Source: JAASSS01 sp021767745 (GTDB lineage Bacteria > Pseudomonadota > Gammaproteobacteria > UBA5335). From it: a stretch of DNA of 23,607 nt. Made by a program: the position numbers and the translations under genes. Below, in pieces: positions 8,179-15,666 of the stretch. Within the stretch, counting starts at the first letter, position 1; each line of letters starts with the position of its first letter. The notes below the pieces were generated by a model that saw nothing but the letters and a program-made list of their open reading frames with translations, did no database searches and was not told where the DNA came from. The stretch lies in the NCBI GenBank assembly GCA_034189165.1, contig JAXHVN010000023.1, forward strand, positions 1 through 23,607, given 5' to 3'.

Positions 8179-8526
8179 ATGACCGCAACCATCGATGCGC
8201 CGACGCTGCGGCTGACCGACAGCGCCATCGGCAAGATCCAGCAGCTGCTGGACGAGGAAGGCAACCGCAGCCTCAAGCTACGGGTGTTCGTCACCGGCGG
8301 GGGCTGCTCTGGCTTCAGCTATGGCTTCGCCTTCGAGGAGCGCGACACCGAGGGCGACAGCCTGATCGAGCAGGATGGCGTCGGCGTGCTGATCGACCCG
8401 ACCAGCATCGCCTACCTCGCCGGCGCCCAGGTCGACTTCGAGGAGAACATCGAAGGCGCGCGCTTCATCATCCGCAATCCCAACGCCAAGACCACCTGCG
8501 GTTGCGGCACTTCCTTCTCGGTATGA
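8179..8526 (+). CDS. erpA: A-type Fe-S carrier, ErpA-like
   Basis: This 115-residue A-type carrier would deliver Fe-S clusters from the scaffold to target enzymes. The three conserved cysteines are Cys43 (GGGCSGFSYGF), Cys107 and Cys109 (TTCGCGTSFSV). LKLRVFVTGGGCSGF, GVGVLIDPTSIAYL and NPNAKTTCGCG resemble ErpA more than IscA. In most gammaproteobacteria erpA sits alone, so its place inside an isc operon is unusual. The ATG follows GGAGGAAG. Its stop overlaps the next start as ATGA. A nif-specialised HesB/IscA role is the alternative reading. Confidence 0.85.
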   Translation: MTATIDAPTLRLTDSAIGKIQQLLDEEGNRSLKLRVFVTGGGCSGFSYGFAFEERDTEGDSLIEQDGVGVLIDPTSIAYLAGAQVDFEENIEGARFIIRNPNAKTTCGCGTSFSV

Positions 8527-8861
8527 ACGCCATGGCCATCGCCCTGACCGAACGCGCGGCCCGGCAGATGCAGCGCGCCCTGACCGGCCGCGGCACGGGC
8601 GTCGGCATCCGTCTGGCGGTGACGACCAGCGGCTGCGCCGGCATGCGCTACGTGATGGAGTACGCCGATGCGCTGGAGCCGGAGGACCGCTGCTTCGAGA
8701 GCCACGGCGTGACGGTGGTGGTCGATGCCCGCAGCCTGCCGTACCTGACCGGGGTGGAGCTCGATTTCGTCCGCGAGGGGCTGAACGAGGGCTTTCGCTT
8801 CAACAACCCCAACGCCACCAGCGCCTGCGGCTGTGGCGAAAGCTTCAGCGTGAGCGCCTGA
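8523..8861 (+). CDS. iscA: A-type Fe-S carrier IscA
   Basis: This is a second A-type carrier of 112 residues with Cys38 (TTSGCAGMRYV), Cys102 and Cys104 (ACGCGESFSV). The segments LPYLTGVELDFVREGLNEGF and CGCGESF are characteristic of true IscA. The ATG at 8523 overlaps the stop of the ErpA-like gene (ATGA), suggesting coupled translation; a second ATG at 8532 would give the shorter MAIALTERAA start and cannot be excluded. Neither has a clear ribosome site. The stop overlaps the hscB start (TGATG). Confidence 0.93.
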   Translation: MNAMAIALTERAARQMQRALTGRGTGVGIRLAVTTSGCAGMRYVMEYADALEPEDRCFESHGVTVVVDARSLPYLTGVELDFVREGLNEGFRFNNPNATSACGCGESFSVSA

Positions 8862-9400
8862 TGGCCATGGCCGCGGACGTCGCCTTCGACTGCTTCGCCC
8901 TGTTCGAGCTGCCGGCGCGCTTCGCGCTGGACTGCGCGGTGCTGGAAGCGAGTTACCTCGCGCAGCAGCGCCAGCTGCATCCCGACCGGCACGTGCGGGC
9001 GGCACCGGCGCAGCAGCACGCCGCGCTGGCGGCCACCGCGCGCCTGAACACCGCCTATCGCACCCTGGCCGAGCCGCGCGCCCGCGCCGTACACCTGCTC
9101 GCCCTGCGGGGGGTGGACGCGTTCGCTGCCGATGCCGCCGTGCCGGCGGCCGTACTCGCCCGGCAGCTGGACTGGCACGAGGCGCTGGAGGCGGCCAGCG
9201 AGCCGGCGGACCCGCCGCGGCTGGCGGCGCTGGCGGCAGAGCTGCACGCGGCGCGCGAATCGCTGCTGGCGCAACTCGCGGGCGCGCTCGACGAGCAGGC
9301 GGACGATGCCGCGGCCGCCGCCGCCATACGCCAGCTCGGCTTCGTGCAACGCCTGCACGAGCAGGCCCGGGCCGCGCTGCTCGCCGGGCAAAGCGCATGA
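8861..9400 (+). CDS. hscB: Co-chaperone HscB
   Basis: HscB is a J-domain protein that brings IscU to HscA and stimulates its ATPase. The 179-residue product has the J-domain with HPD at residues 40-42 (RQLHPDRH) and a C-terminal helical IscU-binding region rich in Ala and Leu. Length is close to the family norm of about 171. It overlaps iscA by one base (TGATG) and hscA by four (ATGA). The sequence is Ala-rich and divergent, but order and HPD make the call secure. Confidence 0.93.
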   Translation: MAMAADVAFDCFALFELPARFALDCAVLEASYLAQQRQLHPDRHVRAAPAQQHAALAATARLNTAYRTLAEPRARAVHLLALRGVDAFAADAAVPAAVLARQLDWHEALEAASEPADPPRLAALAAELHAARESLLAQLAGALDEQADDAAAAAAIRQLGFVQRLHEQARAALLAGQSA

Positions 9401-11265
9401 ACCTGCTGCAGATCGCCGAACCCGGCAGCCGCGAGCCGCCCACGGCCCGGCGGCGGGCCGTGGGCATCGATCTGGGCACGACCCATTCGCTGGTCGCCAC
9501 GGTGGCCGAGGATGGCCAGGTACGCCTGCTCGCCGATACCGCCGGCGAGGTGCTGCTGCCCTCCGCCGTGCACATCGGCGCCGAGGGCGGCATCGCGGTC
9601 GGCCGGGCTGCCGCGGCGGCGGCGGCAGGCGCGCCGGCGACCAGCTTCCTGTCGATCAAGCGCTACATGGGCCGCGGCGCGGCGGATGTGCCGGCCGCAG
9701 CCGTACCCTATGTCCTCGCCGCCGGCGAGGGGCCGGTGCGCTTCGTCACGCCGCGCGGGCCGCTCTCGCCGGTCGAAATCTCGGCCGAGATCCTGAAGGT
9801 GCTGCGCCAGCGGGCGCAGGCCGCGCTCGGCGGGCCGCTGGACGGGGCGGTGATCACCGTGCCGGCCTATTTCGACGACGCCCAGCGGCAGGCGACGCGC
9901 GATGCCGCGCGCCTGGCCGGCATCGAGGTGCTGCGCCTGCTGAACGAGCCGACCGCCGCCGCCGTGGCCTACGGCCTCGATCGCGGCGGCGAGGGCCTGT
10001 TCGCGATCTACGATCTCGGCGGTGGCACCTTCGATCTGTCCGTGCTGCGCCTGCGCCGTGGGGTCTTCGAGGTGCTGGCCACGGCCGGCGACACCGCCCT
10101 CGGCGGTGATGACTTCGACCGCTGCCTGGCCGACTGGCTGCACGCACAGGCCGCCGAGGCGGGCGCACCCGTGCCGCCCGGCGAGGCGGTGCGTCTGCGC
10201 GCCCTCGCCCGCCGCGCCAAGGAGGCGCTGAGCGAGACCGAGGCCGTCACCGTCGACTGCCCCACGGCCACCGGTCCGCTGCCGGTGACGATCACTCGCG
10301 AGAGCTTCGGCGCCCTGACCGGCGAGCTGCTGGCGCGCACGCTGCGCCTGACGCGTCAGGCCCTGCACGAGGCCGGGCTCACGCCGGCCGAGGTCGACGG
10401 CGCCGTGCTGGTCGGCGGCGCGAGCCGCATGCCGCAGGTGCGGGCCGGCGTCGCCTCGCTGTTCGACCGGCCGCCGCTGACCGATCTCGATCCGGACCGG
10501 GTGGTGGCACTGGGCGCGGCGCGGCAGGCCGACCTGCTCATCGGCAATCGCGGCCCGCACGATTACCTGCTGCTGGACGTGCTGCCGCTCTCGCTCGGCA
10601 TCGAGACGATGGGGGGGCTGGTCGAGCGCATCATCCCGCGCAACAGCACGCTGCCCGCCATGCGCGCGCAGCATTTCACCACCTTCGCCGACGGCCAGCG
10701 GGCGATGCGCCTGCACGTGGTGCAGGGCGAGCGCGACCTGGTGGCCGACTGCCGCTCGCTGGCGCACTTCGAGCTGCGCGGCATACCGCCGATGGTGGCC
10801 GGCGCGGCGCGCATCGAGGTCAGCTTCCAGGTCGATGCGGACGGGCTGGTGAGCGTCAGCGCCTGCGAACAGACCACCGGCACCCGCGCCGAAGTGCAGG
10901 TGAAGCCGGCCTATGGGCTCACCGAGGCGCAGATCACCACCATGCTCGCGGATTCGCTGGCCCATGCCGAGGAGGACGCCGCCGCCCGTGCCCTGGCCGA
11001 ACAGCGCCTGGCGGCCGAACAGGTACTGCAGGCGAGTCGCGCCGCCCTCACCGCCGACGGCGACCTGCTGGCGGGCGGCGAACACGAGGCCCTGACCCAG
11101 GCGATGGCGCGGCTGCAGGCGCTGCTGGCGACCGACGACGCGCCGGCGATCGCCGCGGCCCAGCAGGCCCTGGAGCGACTGACCGAGCCGCTCGCGGCGC
11201 GCCGGATGGATCATCACATCGGGGCCGCACTCGCCGGGCGCCACGTGCGCGACCTGGAGGGCTGA
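9397..11265 (+). CDS. hscA: Hsp70-type chaperone HscA
   Basis: HscA is the specialised Hsp70 that binds the LPPVK motif of IscU and drives cluster transfer with ATP. The 622-residue product has the nucleotide-binding domain with AVGIDLGTTHSLVA near residue 21, VPAYFDDAQRQATRDAA, LLNEPTAAAVAYGLD and IYDLGGGTFDLSVL. The substrate domain includes LPLSLGIETMGGLVERIIPR and is followed by a helical lid. The short N-terminal tail and the length close to 616 fit HscA, not DnaK. The ATG overlaps the hscB stop. Confidence 0.96.
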   Translation: MNLLQIAEPGSREPPTARRRAVGIDLGTTHSLVATVAEDGQVRLLADTAGEVLLPSAVHIGAEGGIAVGRAAAAAAAGAPATSFLSIKRYMGRGAADVPAAAVPYVLAAGEGPVRFVTPRGPLSPVEISAEILKVLRQRAQAALGGPLDGAVITVPAYFDDAQRQATRDAARLAGIEVLRLLNEPTAAAVAYGLDRGGEGLFAIYDLGGGTFDLSVLRLRRGVFEVLATAGDTALGGDDFDRCLADWLHAQAAEAGAPVPPGEAVRLRALARRAKEALSETEAVTVDCPTATGPLPVTITRESFGALTGELLARTLRLTRQALHEAGLTPAEVDGAVLVGGASRMPQVRAGVASLFDRPPLTDLDPDRVVALGAARQADLLIGNRGPHDYLLLDVLPLSLGIETMGGLVERIIPRNSTLPAMRAQHFTTFADGQRAMRLHVVQGERDLVADCRSLAHFELRGIPPMVAGAARIEVSFQVDADGLVSVSACEQTTGTRAEVQVKPAYGLTEAQITTMLADSLAHAEEDAAARALAEQRLAAEQVLQASRAALTADGDLLAGGEHEALTQAMARLQALLATDDAPAIAAAQQALERLTEPLAARRMDHHIGAALAGRHVRDLEG

Positions 11266-11268
11266 GAC

Positions 11269-11610
11269 ATGCCGCGCCTGACCGTACTGCCCCACCCGCA
11301 GCTGTGCCCGGATGGCGCCAGCGTCGAGGCGGCGGCGGGCGCGCGGCTGTCCGATGCACTGCTGGCGGCGGGCGTGGCCATCGAGCACGCCTGCGAGCGG
11401 GCCTGTGTCTGCACAACCTGCCACGTGGTGATCCGCGAAGGCTTCGCCGCGCTGCGCACCGCCGGTGACGATGAGGAAGACCAGCTCGGCCGCGCCTGGG
11501 GGCTGGAGCCGACCTCGCGCCTGTCCTGCCAAGTGCGGCTGCCGGCTGACGCCGAGCTGGTCGTGGAGATTCCGCGCTACAGCCGCAACTTCGTGCGCGA
11601 GCACGACTGA
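11269..11610 (+). CDS. fdx: ISC-type 2Fe-2S ferredoxin
   Basis: This 113-residue adrenodoxin-like ferredoxin supplies electrons during cluster assembly. The 2Fe-2S ligands are Cys42, Cys48 and Cys51 (ACERACVCTTC) and Cys87 (RLSCQV), the same spacing as in enterobacterial Fdx. The extra Cys46 of that family is also kept. AWGLEPTSRLSCQ and VEIPRYSRNFVRE are typical. The ATG lies 8 nt after GGAGG, three bases past hscA. In this setting it may also serve nitrogenase maturation, but the sequence itself is ISC type. Confidence 0.95.
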   Translation: MPRLTVLPHPQLCPDGASVEAAAGARLSDALLAAGVAIEHACERACVCTTCHVVIREGFAALRTAGDDEEDQLGRAWGLEPTSRLSCQVRLPADAELVVEIPRYSRNFVREHD

Positions 11611-11650
11611 AGCCGCGGGCGACGGCGCACGACAACCGGGAGCACGAGGC

Positions 11651-11845
11651 ATGGACTGGCACGACGCCCGACCCATCGCGATCGCCCTGAGCGAGCGCCA
11701 CCCGGAGACGGACCCACGCACGGTCCGCTACACCGACCTGCACCGCTGGGTGACCGAGCTCGACGGCTTCAATGGCGTCCCCGAGGGTTCGAACGAGCGG
11801 CTGCTCGAAGCGATCCAGATGATCTGGATCGAGGAGGCCGCATGA
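11651..11845 (+). CDS. iscX: IscX (YfhJ) regulator of IscS
   Basis: IscX is a small acidic protein that binds IscS and iron and tunes desulfurase activity. The 64-residue product has DARPIAIALSERHPETDP, VRYTDLHRWVTEL and EAIQMIWIEE, all characteristic of IscX, and is near the usual 66 residues. The ATG follows GGGAG at about 8 nt, 40 nt after fdx. Its stop overlaps the next gene as ATGA, so the following unknown protein is probably made together with it. Confidence 0.95.
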   Translation: MDWHDARPIAIALSERHPETDPRTVRYTDLHRWVTELDGFNGVPEGSNERLLEAIQMIWIEEAA

Positions 11846-12258
11846 GCCGACGAGACGGCGGACCCGCGCACGGCGCGGACCAGCCCGCACCGGCCTGGCA
11901 CGCTGCCGGCGCCGATGCCCCGGGCGGACCGAGCCCGCTGGCGCCCGTGTTCATCAAGCAGGTGCAGGATGGGCGGCGCGTCGAAGTGATCGGCCCCTGG
12001 CTCTGCCTGGATGGCACGCCGGAGACCTCGACCCTGCTGCCCGTCGCGGCGCATCCGCGGCACGAGGCGATCCGGCGCGAGGTGCCCGAGGCGACGCACC
12101 TGGCCGGACGCATCGTGCTCACCGCCGCCGAGGCGGCGCGGGCCGCGGCGGCGCTGGCGGCCGGGCACGCCGCCGCGCTGGCCGAACCCGCCGTGATCGA
12201 GCGGCGCCTGCGCCGCACCACCAACGAGGCCCTGCGCCTGCGGCTGGAGGATGACTGA
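11842..12258 (+). CDS. Unrecognised protein at the end of the isc operon
   Basis: This is a 138-residue protein that I do not recognise. The first 35 residues are low-complexity (Gly, Ala, Pro, His) and probably disordered. A compact middle follows (VFIKQVQDGRRVEVIGPWLCLDG, residues about 36-58), then HPRHEAIRREVPEATHLAGR and a long Ala-rich helix ending in ERRLRRTTNEALRLRLEDD. It has a single Cys, no signal peptide and no membrane segment, so it is likely cytoplasmic. The 4-nt ATGA overlap with iscX and its place as last isc gene suggest an ISC or nitrogenase-assembly accessory. GC-rich third positions match the neighbours, so it is likely a real gene. Confidence 0.72.
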   Translation: MSRRDGGPAHGADQPAPAWHAAGADAPGGPSPLAPVFIKQVQDGRRVEVIGPWLCLDGTPETSTLLPVAAHPRHEAIRREVPEATHLAGRIVLTAAEAARAAAALAAGHAAALAEPAVIERRLRRTTNEALRLRLEDD

Positions 12259-12305
12259 GCGCCGCGCCGCGCCACTGATGCAGGCTGCCCGACCCGCGGT
12301 AGGCC

Positions 12306-12349
12306 CCATCAGCCGCATGCCCCGCTCGGGCTGATGGAGCATGCGGCTG
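12306..12349 (+). promoter_or_regulatory. Two mutually exclusive hairpins before modA
   Basis: CCATCAGCC (12306-12314) pairs perfectly with GGCTGATGG (12329-12337). CAGCCGCATGC (12310-12320) pairs perfectly with GCATGCGGCTG (12339-12349). The left arms overlap, so only one can form at a time. Neither has a T run. The element lies about 95 nt before the modA start and could be an RNA switch, or simply the end of the isc transcript. Confidence 0.5.
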
Positions 12350-12442
12350 GCGGCCACGGCGCAGCCTCGGCATCATCGATGGGCGGGATGTGGCCGGGCC
12401 GGCCGCCTCGCCCACCCGTTCCTCGCCGCCGAAGCCGATGCC

Positions 12443-13225
12443 GTGAAGCGCCCGCTCCCTGCCTCGATCCCCCGGGCCCTGTGGCCTGCCCTGCTGGCCG
12501 CGCTGCTGGCCCTGCCCGCCCCGGCGCTGGCCGCCAGCGCGCTGGTGGCGGTCGCCGCCAACTTCGCCACGGCGACTGCCGCGCTGCAGCCGCGCTTCGA
12601 AGCCCGGACCGGCCACGAGCTGACCCTCGCGCTGGGCTCGACCGGGCAGCTCGCCGCGCAGATCCAGCGCGGCGCGCCGTTCGATGCCTTCCTCGCTGCC
12701 GACGCCGCCCGCCCGGCGCTGCTGGCCCAGAGCGGCCACGCGCTGGCGGGAACGCAGTTTCCCTACGCGCTCGGCCGCCTCGTGCTCTGGAGCCCGGACC
12801 CGGCGGCCTTCGCCGACGACGCCGGCGCCGCCTGGCTGCGGACCGGCCGCTGGCGACATCTGGCCATCGCCAATCCGGCACTCGCGCCCTACGGCGCCGC
12901 CGCCACGCAGACGCTGCGCGCGCTGGCGCTGTGGCAGCCGCTCGACGGGCGTCTGGTGCGGGGCAACGATGTCGGCCAGGTCTATGCGCTGGTGGTCAGC
13001 GGCGCCGCCGAGGCGGGCTTCATCGCCCGCGCGCAGCTGGCAGCCGACACGCCGGGCAGCCGCTGGCTGGTTCCGGCGAGGCTGCACCAACCGCTGGCGC
13101 AGGAGGCGATCCTGCTGCGGCACGGGCAGCACAACCCGGCCGCCCGCGCCTGGCTGGACTACCTGCGCAGCCCGCCGGCGCGCGCCGTGATCGCCGGCTT
13201 GGGCTACGATCTCCCCCCGCCCTGA
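12443..13225 (+). CDS. modA: Molybdate-binding periplasmic protein
   Basis: ModA captures molybdate or tungstate in the periplasm and hands it to ModB. The 260-residue product from GTG at 12443 begins with a clear signal peptide (Lys-Arg start, hydrophobic LLAALLALPAPALA, cleavage after ALA near residue 30). It continues with VAVAANFATATAALQPRFEA, a typical ModA start, then GSTGQLAAQIQRGAPFDAFLAAD and a C-terminal YDLPPP. Other in-frame starts lie upstream (for example ATG at 12341), but they would bury the signal peptide. Length matches the family (about 257). It lies 184 nt after the isc operon and in the same direction. Confidence 0.94.
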   Translation: MKRPLPASIPRALWPALLAALLALPAPALAASALVAVAANFATATAALQPRFEARTGHELTLALGSTGQLAAQIQRGAPFDAFLAADAARPALLAQSGHALAGTQFPYALGRLVLWSPDPAAFADDAGAAWLRTGRWRHLAIANPALAPYGAAATQTLRALALWQPLDGRLVRGNDVGQVYALVVSGAAEAGFIARAQLAADTPGSRWLVPARLHQPLAQEAILLRHGQHNPAARAWLDYLRSPPARAVIAGLGYDLPPP

Positions 13226-13243
13226 GCGCCTCGGGAGCCCGCC

Positions 13244-13924
13244 CTGGATTCCGGTCTTGACCTCGGCCCCGTCTGGCTGTCGCTGCAGCTCGCTGGCGTC
13301 ACGGTCGTGCTGCTGCTGCTGCTCGGCACGCCGCTGGCCTGGTGGCTGGCCGGCACCCGCTCGCCGTTCAAGCCGCTGATCGAGGCGGTCACCGCGCTGC
13401 CGCTGGTACTGCCACCGACCGTGCTCGGCTTCTACCTGCTGGTGCTGTTCGCGCCGGATGCCCCGCTCGGGGGGCTGTGGGTCGAGCTCACCGGGCAGAC
13501 GCTCACCTTCTCCTTCAGCGGGCTGGTCCTGGCCTCCATGCTCTACTCGCTGCCCTTCGTGGTGCAGCCACTGCAGGCGAGCTTCGAGGCCATCGGCCGC
13601 GGCCCGCTGGAGGCCGCCGCGGTGCTCGGCGCCCGGCCGCTCGACGTGTTCTTCAGCGTGGCAAGTCCGCTGGCCCTGCGCGGCTATCTCACCGCCACGG
13701 TGCTGGGCTTTGCGCACACGCTCGGCGAGTTTGGCGTGGTGCTGATGGTCGGCGGCAACATCCCCGGCCGCACGCGGGTGGTGTCCATCGCCGTCTACGA
13801 ACACGTGGAAACGCTGCAGTTCGCCGCCGCCCACCGACTGGCCGCCGGGCTGCTGCTGTTCTCCTTCCTCGTGCTGGTGGTGGTCTACGCGCTGAACCGG
13901 CGCTATCCGGTACACGCCGGATGA
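13244..13924 (+). CDS. modB: Molybdate ABC transporter permease, probable CTG start
   Basis: ModB forms the inner-membrane channel for molybdate. The 226 residues contain about five hydrophobic spans (VWLSLQLAGVTVVLLLLLG, LPLVLPPTVLGFYLLVLF and others). The EAA loop that docks ModC begins near residue 123 (EAAAVLGARPLDVFF), followed by GEFGVVLMVGGNIPG. After the modA stop the frame has no ATG, GTG or TTG until GTG at 13307, which would cut the first span. CTG at 13244 has GGGAG 6 nt upstream and gives LDSGLDLGPVWLSLQLA and a normal length. The stop overlaps the modC start (ATGA). Confidence 0.9.
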   Translation: MDSGLDLGPVWLSLQLAGVTVVLLLLLGTPLAWWLAGTRSPFKPLIEAVTALPLVLPPTVLGFYLLVLFAPDAPLGGLWVELTGQTLTFSFSGLVLASMLYSLPFVVQPLQASFEAIGRGPLEAAAVLGARPLDVFFSVASPLALRGYLTATVLGFAHTLGEFGVVLMVGGNIPGRTRVVSIAVYEHVETLQFAAAHRLAAGLLLFSFLVLVVVYALNRRYPVHAG

Positions 13925-14997
13925 GGCTCGACTGCGCGCTGCGCGTGCCGCGTCGCGACTTCACGCTGGCGTTTCGCGAAACGCTCGACTGGCTCGGCAT
14001 CGTCGCCGTGATGGGTGTGTCGGGCAGCGGCAAGAGCACGCTGCTGCGGGCACTGGCCGGGCTGGAGCCGGCCGCTCGCGGCCGGATCGTGCTCGACGGC
14101 CAGACGCTCGCCGAGGGCCGCCGTCGCTGTCCGCCGCACCGGCGCGGCATCGGCTATGTGTTCCAGGACGCGCGCCTGTTCGGCCATCGCTCGGTGCACG
14201 GCAACCTGCGCTTCGCCCTCGACCGGGCGCGGCCGGGGACCGAGGCGCCGGGCGAGGCCGAGGTGATCGAGGCGCTGGCTCTCGGCCCGCTGCTGGCCCG
14301 CGCGCCGGCCGGGCTGTCCGGCGGCGAACGCCAGCGGGTGGCGATCGGCCGCGCGCTGCTGGCCAATCCGCGGCTGCTGCTGCTCGACGAACCGCTCGCC
14401 GCGCTCGATGCCGCGCGCAAGCGTGAGCTGCTGCCCTACATCCGGGCCCTGCCGGCACGCTTCGGCATTCCGCTGCTGTATGTCTCCCACGCCGTGGAGG
14501 AAGTGGCGCAGCTGGCCGGCGAGGTGCTGATCCTGCATGCCGGCACGGTCACCGCCCGCGGGCCGGTCTACGAGGTGCTCGAGCGGCCCGAGGCCGAAGC
14601 CGTCTCCGGCGCCTTCGAGGGCGGCGTGGTGCTGGACGTGCGCGTGCGCCGGCAGCGGCCGGAGTATGCGCTGACGGAGGTCGAGCTCGCCGGCCAGCAC
14701 CTGTCGCTGCCGCGGGTGGCGGCGGCGCCCGGCGAGGGGCTGCGGGTGCGGGTGCGGGCGCGCGATGTCGCGGTGGCGCTCGGGCCGGTCGAGGGCAGCA
14801 GCATCCGCAATCAGCTGCGCGCGCAGGTGCTGCAGCTCACCGCCGAGCCGCATGGCCCGCACGCCGAGTTGCTGCTGGACCTCGGCGGGCCACACCTGCG
14901 CGCCCGCATCACCCGCGAGTCCGCCGACCGGCTGGCGCTCTATCCGGGGCAGACGGTGTGGGCACTGCTGAAGAGCGTGAGCTTCGACCCGCGCTAG
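13921..14997 (+). CDS. modC: Molybdate ABC transporter ATP-binding protein
   Basis: ModC powers molybdate uptake through ModB. The 358-residue product has Walker A GVSGSGKST (32-40), the Q-loop Gln82 (GYVFQDARLF), the signature LSGGE (132-136), Walker B LLLLDEP (152-158) and the switch His190 (YVSHAVEEV). The C-terminal part (from about residue 290) is a Mop/TOBE-type molybdate-binding domain (SSIRNQLRAQVLQL), usually used for feedback inhibition. The ATG overlaps the modB stop. Its TAG stop overlaps the TAG of the convergent minus-strand gene in CTAG at 14994-14997. No modE is seen. Confidence 0.95.
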   Translation: MRLDCALRVPRRDFTLAFRETLDWLGIVAVMGVSGSGKSTLLRALAGLEPAARGRIVLDGQTLAEGRRRCPPHRRGIGYVFQDARLFGHRSVHGNLRFALDRARPGTEAPGEAEVIEALALGPLLARAPAGLSGGERQRVAIGRALLANPRLLLLDEPLAALDAARKRELLPYIRALPARFGIPLLYVSHAVEEVAQLAGEVLILHAGTVTARGPVYEVLERPEAEAVSGAFEGGVVLDVRVRRQRPEYALTEVELAGQHLSLPRVAAAPGEGLRVRVRARDVAVALGPVEGSSIRNQLRAQVLQLTAEPHGPHAELLLDLGGPHLRARITRESADRLALYPGQTVWALLKSVSFDPR

Positions 14998-15419
14998 CGC
15001 CGCACCGAGGCCGACGCGCTGACGGCACCGGGGCGACCCCGCCGCGCCTGGCTCGCCACCGCCCGGGACGGGCCGGTGCGCTGCCGCGCACGCAACGCGG
15101 CCGCCGGATCGGCGTCGGCCAGCGCCTCCCGCCGCAGTCGGCGCGCGAGTTCGCTGCGGGCCCGGCCCCGCCACCAGCGGCGCACCCGCAGCCGCCGATC
15201 GAGTTCCAGCCGGAACAGCTCGCCCAGCCGGCCAATGAGCATGCCGATGCTGCCGCACAGGAACAGCCAGGTGCCGGCCGGCCGGGCTTCCAGCAACAGG
15301 CTGACGCTGCCGGCGACGAACAGCACGTTGCCGAGCAGCCCGAGCGTCAGGTGCACCCACGGATAGGTGCGCACGAAACGCTGGGCGACATTCTCATCCA
15401 GGGGTAGGCGATCCGGCAT
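14994..15419 (-). CDS. Small membrane protein, YrhK-like
   Basis: This is a 141-residue protein with two predicted membrane segments, about residues 22-44 (VHLTLGLLGNVLFVAGS) and 50-66 (TWLFLCGSIGMLIGR). The pattern of two hydrophobic segments with GS and FLCGS resembles the YrhK-like family, whose function is unknown. The C-terminal half is strongly basic (many Arg) and probably cytoplasmic. The ATG at 15419 has only a weak GAGG far upstream. It converges on modC with overlapping stops and shares no operon with other genes. The family call is tentative. Confidence 0.65.
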   Translation of the reverse strand: MPDRLPLDENVAQRFVRTYPWVHLTLGLLGNVLFVAGSVSLLLEARPAGTWLFLCGSIGMLIGRLGELFRLELDRRLRVRRWWRGRARSELARRLRREALADADPAAALRARQRTGPSRAVASQARRGRPGAVSASASVRR

Positions 15420-15581
15420 GCGGAAGGGCGACCTCGGCGGCTGCGGAATGGGCGCTGCACCCGGCCGATCGACCGGGACGTGGTCCTGCGACCGGCGGGG
15501 CGCCGCGGTGTTCCGCCCACACCCCGCGCGGCCGGCGGCAAGGCCAGATGCAGGCCGCCGCGGCGGCCGGGGCGGCGCCGG

Positions 15582-15612
15582 TTGCGGGGGCAGGTCGCGG
15601 GTCTGCTAGGGT
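15582..15612 (+). promoter_or_regulatory. Possible promoter of the catabolic operon
   Basis: TTGCGG (15582-15587) and TAGGGT (15607-15612) are 19 nt apart, and the latter is preceded by TGC as an extended -10. A start near 15619 would leave a leader of about 48 nt. A weak GG-N10-GC overlaps the same stretch (15592-15605), so sigma-54 use cannot be excluded. Confidence 0.35.
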
Positions 15613-15666
15613 GGGGCCGCGGTCGCCGCCATGCGCCCGCCTTGCCGCCCGCTGTCAGGAGCCGCC

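Noticed and set aside
9055..11721. Very long minus-strand open frame opposite hscA and fdx.
   Set aside because: It is the complement of well-supported genes with GC-rich third positions, and its translation has no recognisable domain.
12349..12362. GG-N10-GC (TGGCG at -24) before modA as a sigma-54 promoter.
   Set aside because: The -12 part (GGCGCA) is poor and no TGT-N10-ACA site lies in the gap; GC-rich DNA gives such matches easily.
12341..12442. Longer ModA starting at ATG 12341.
   Set aside because: The extra 34 residues would precede and disable a clear signal peptide that begins at GTG 12443.
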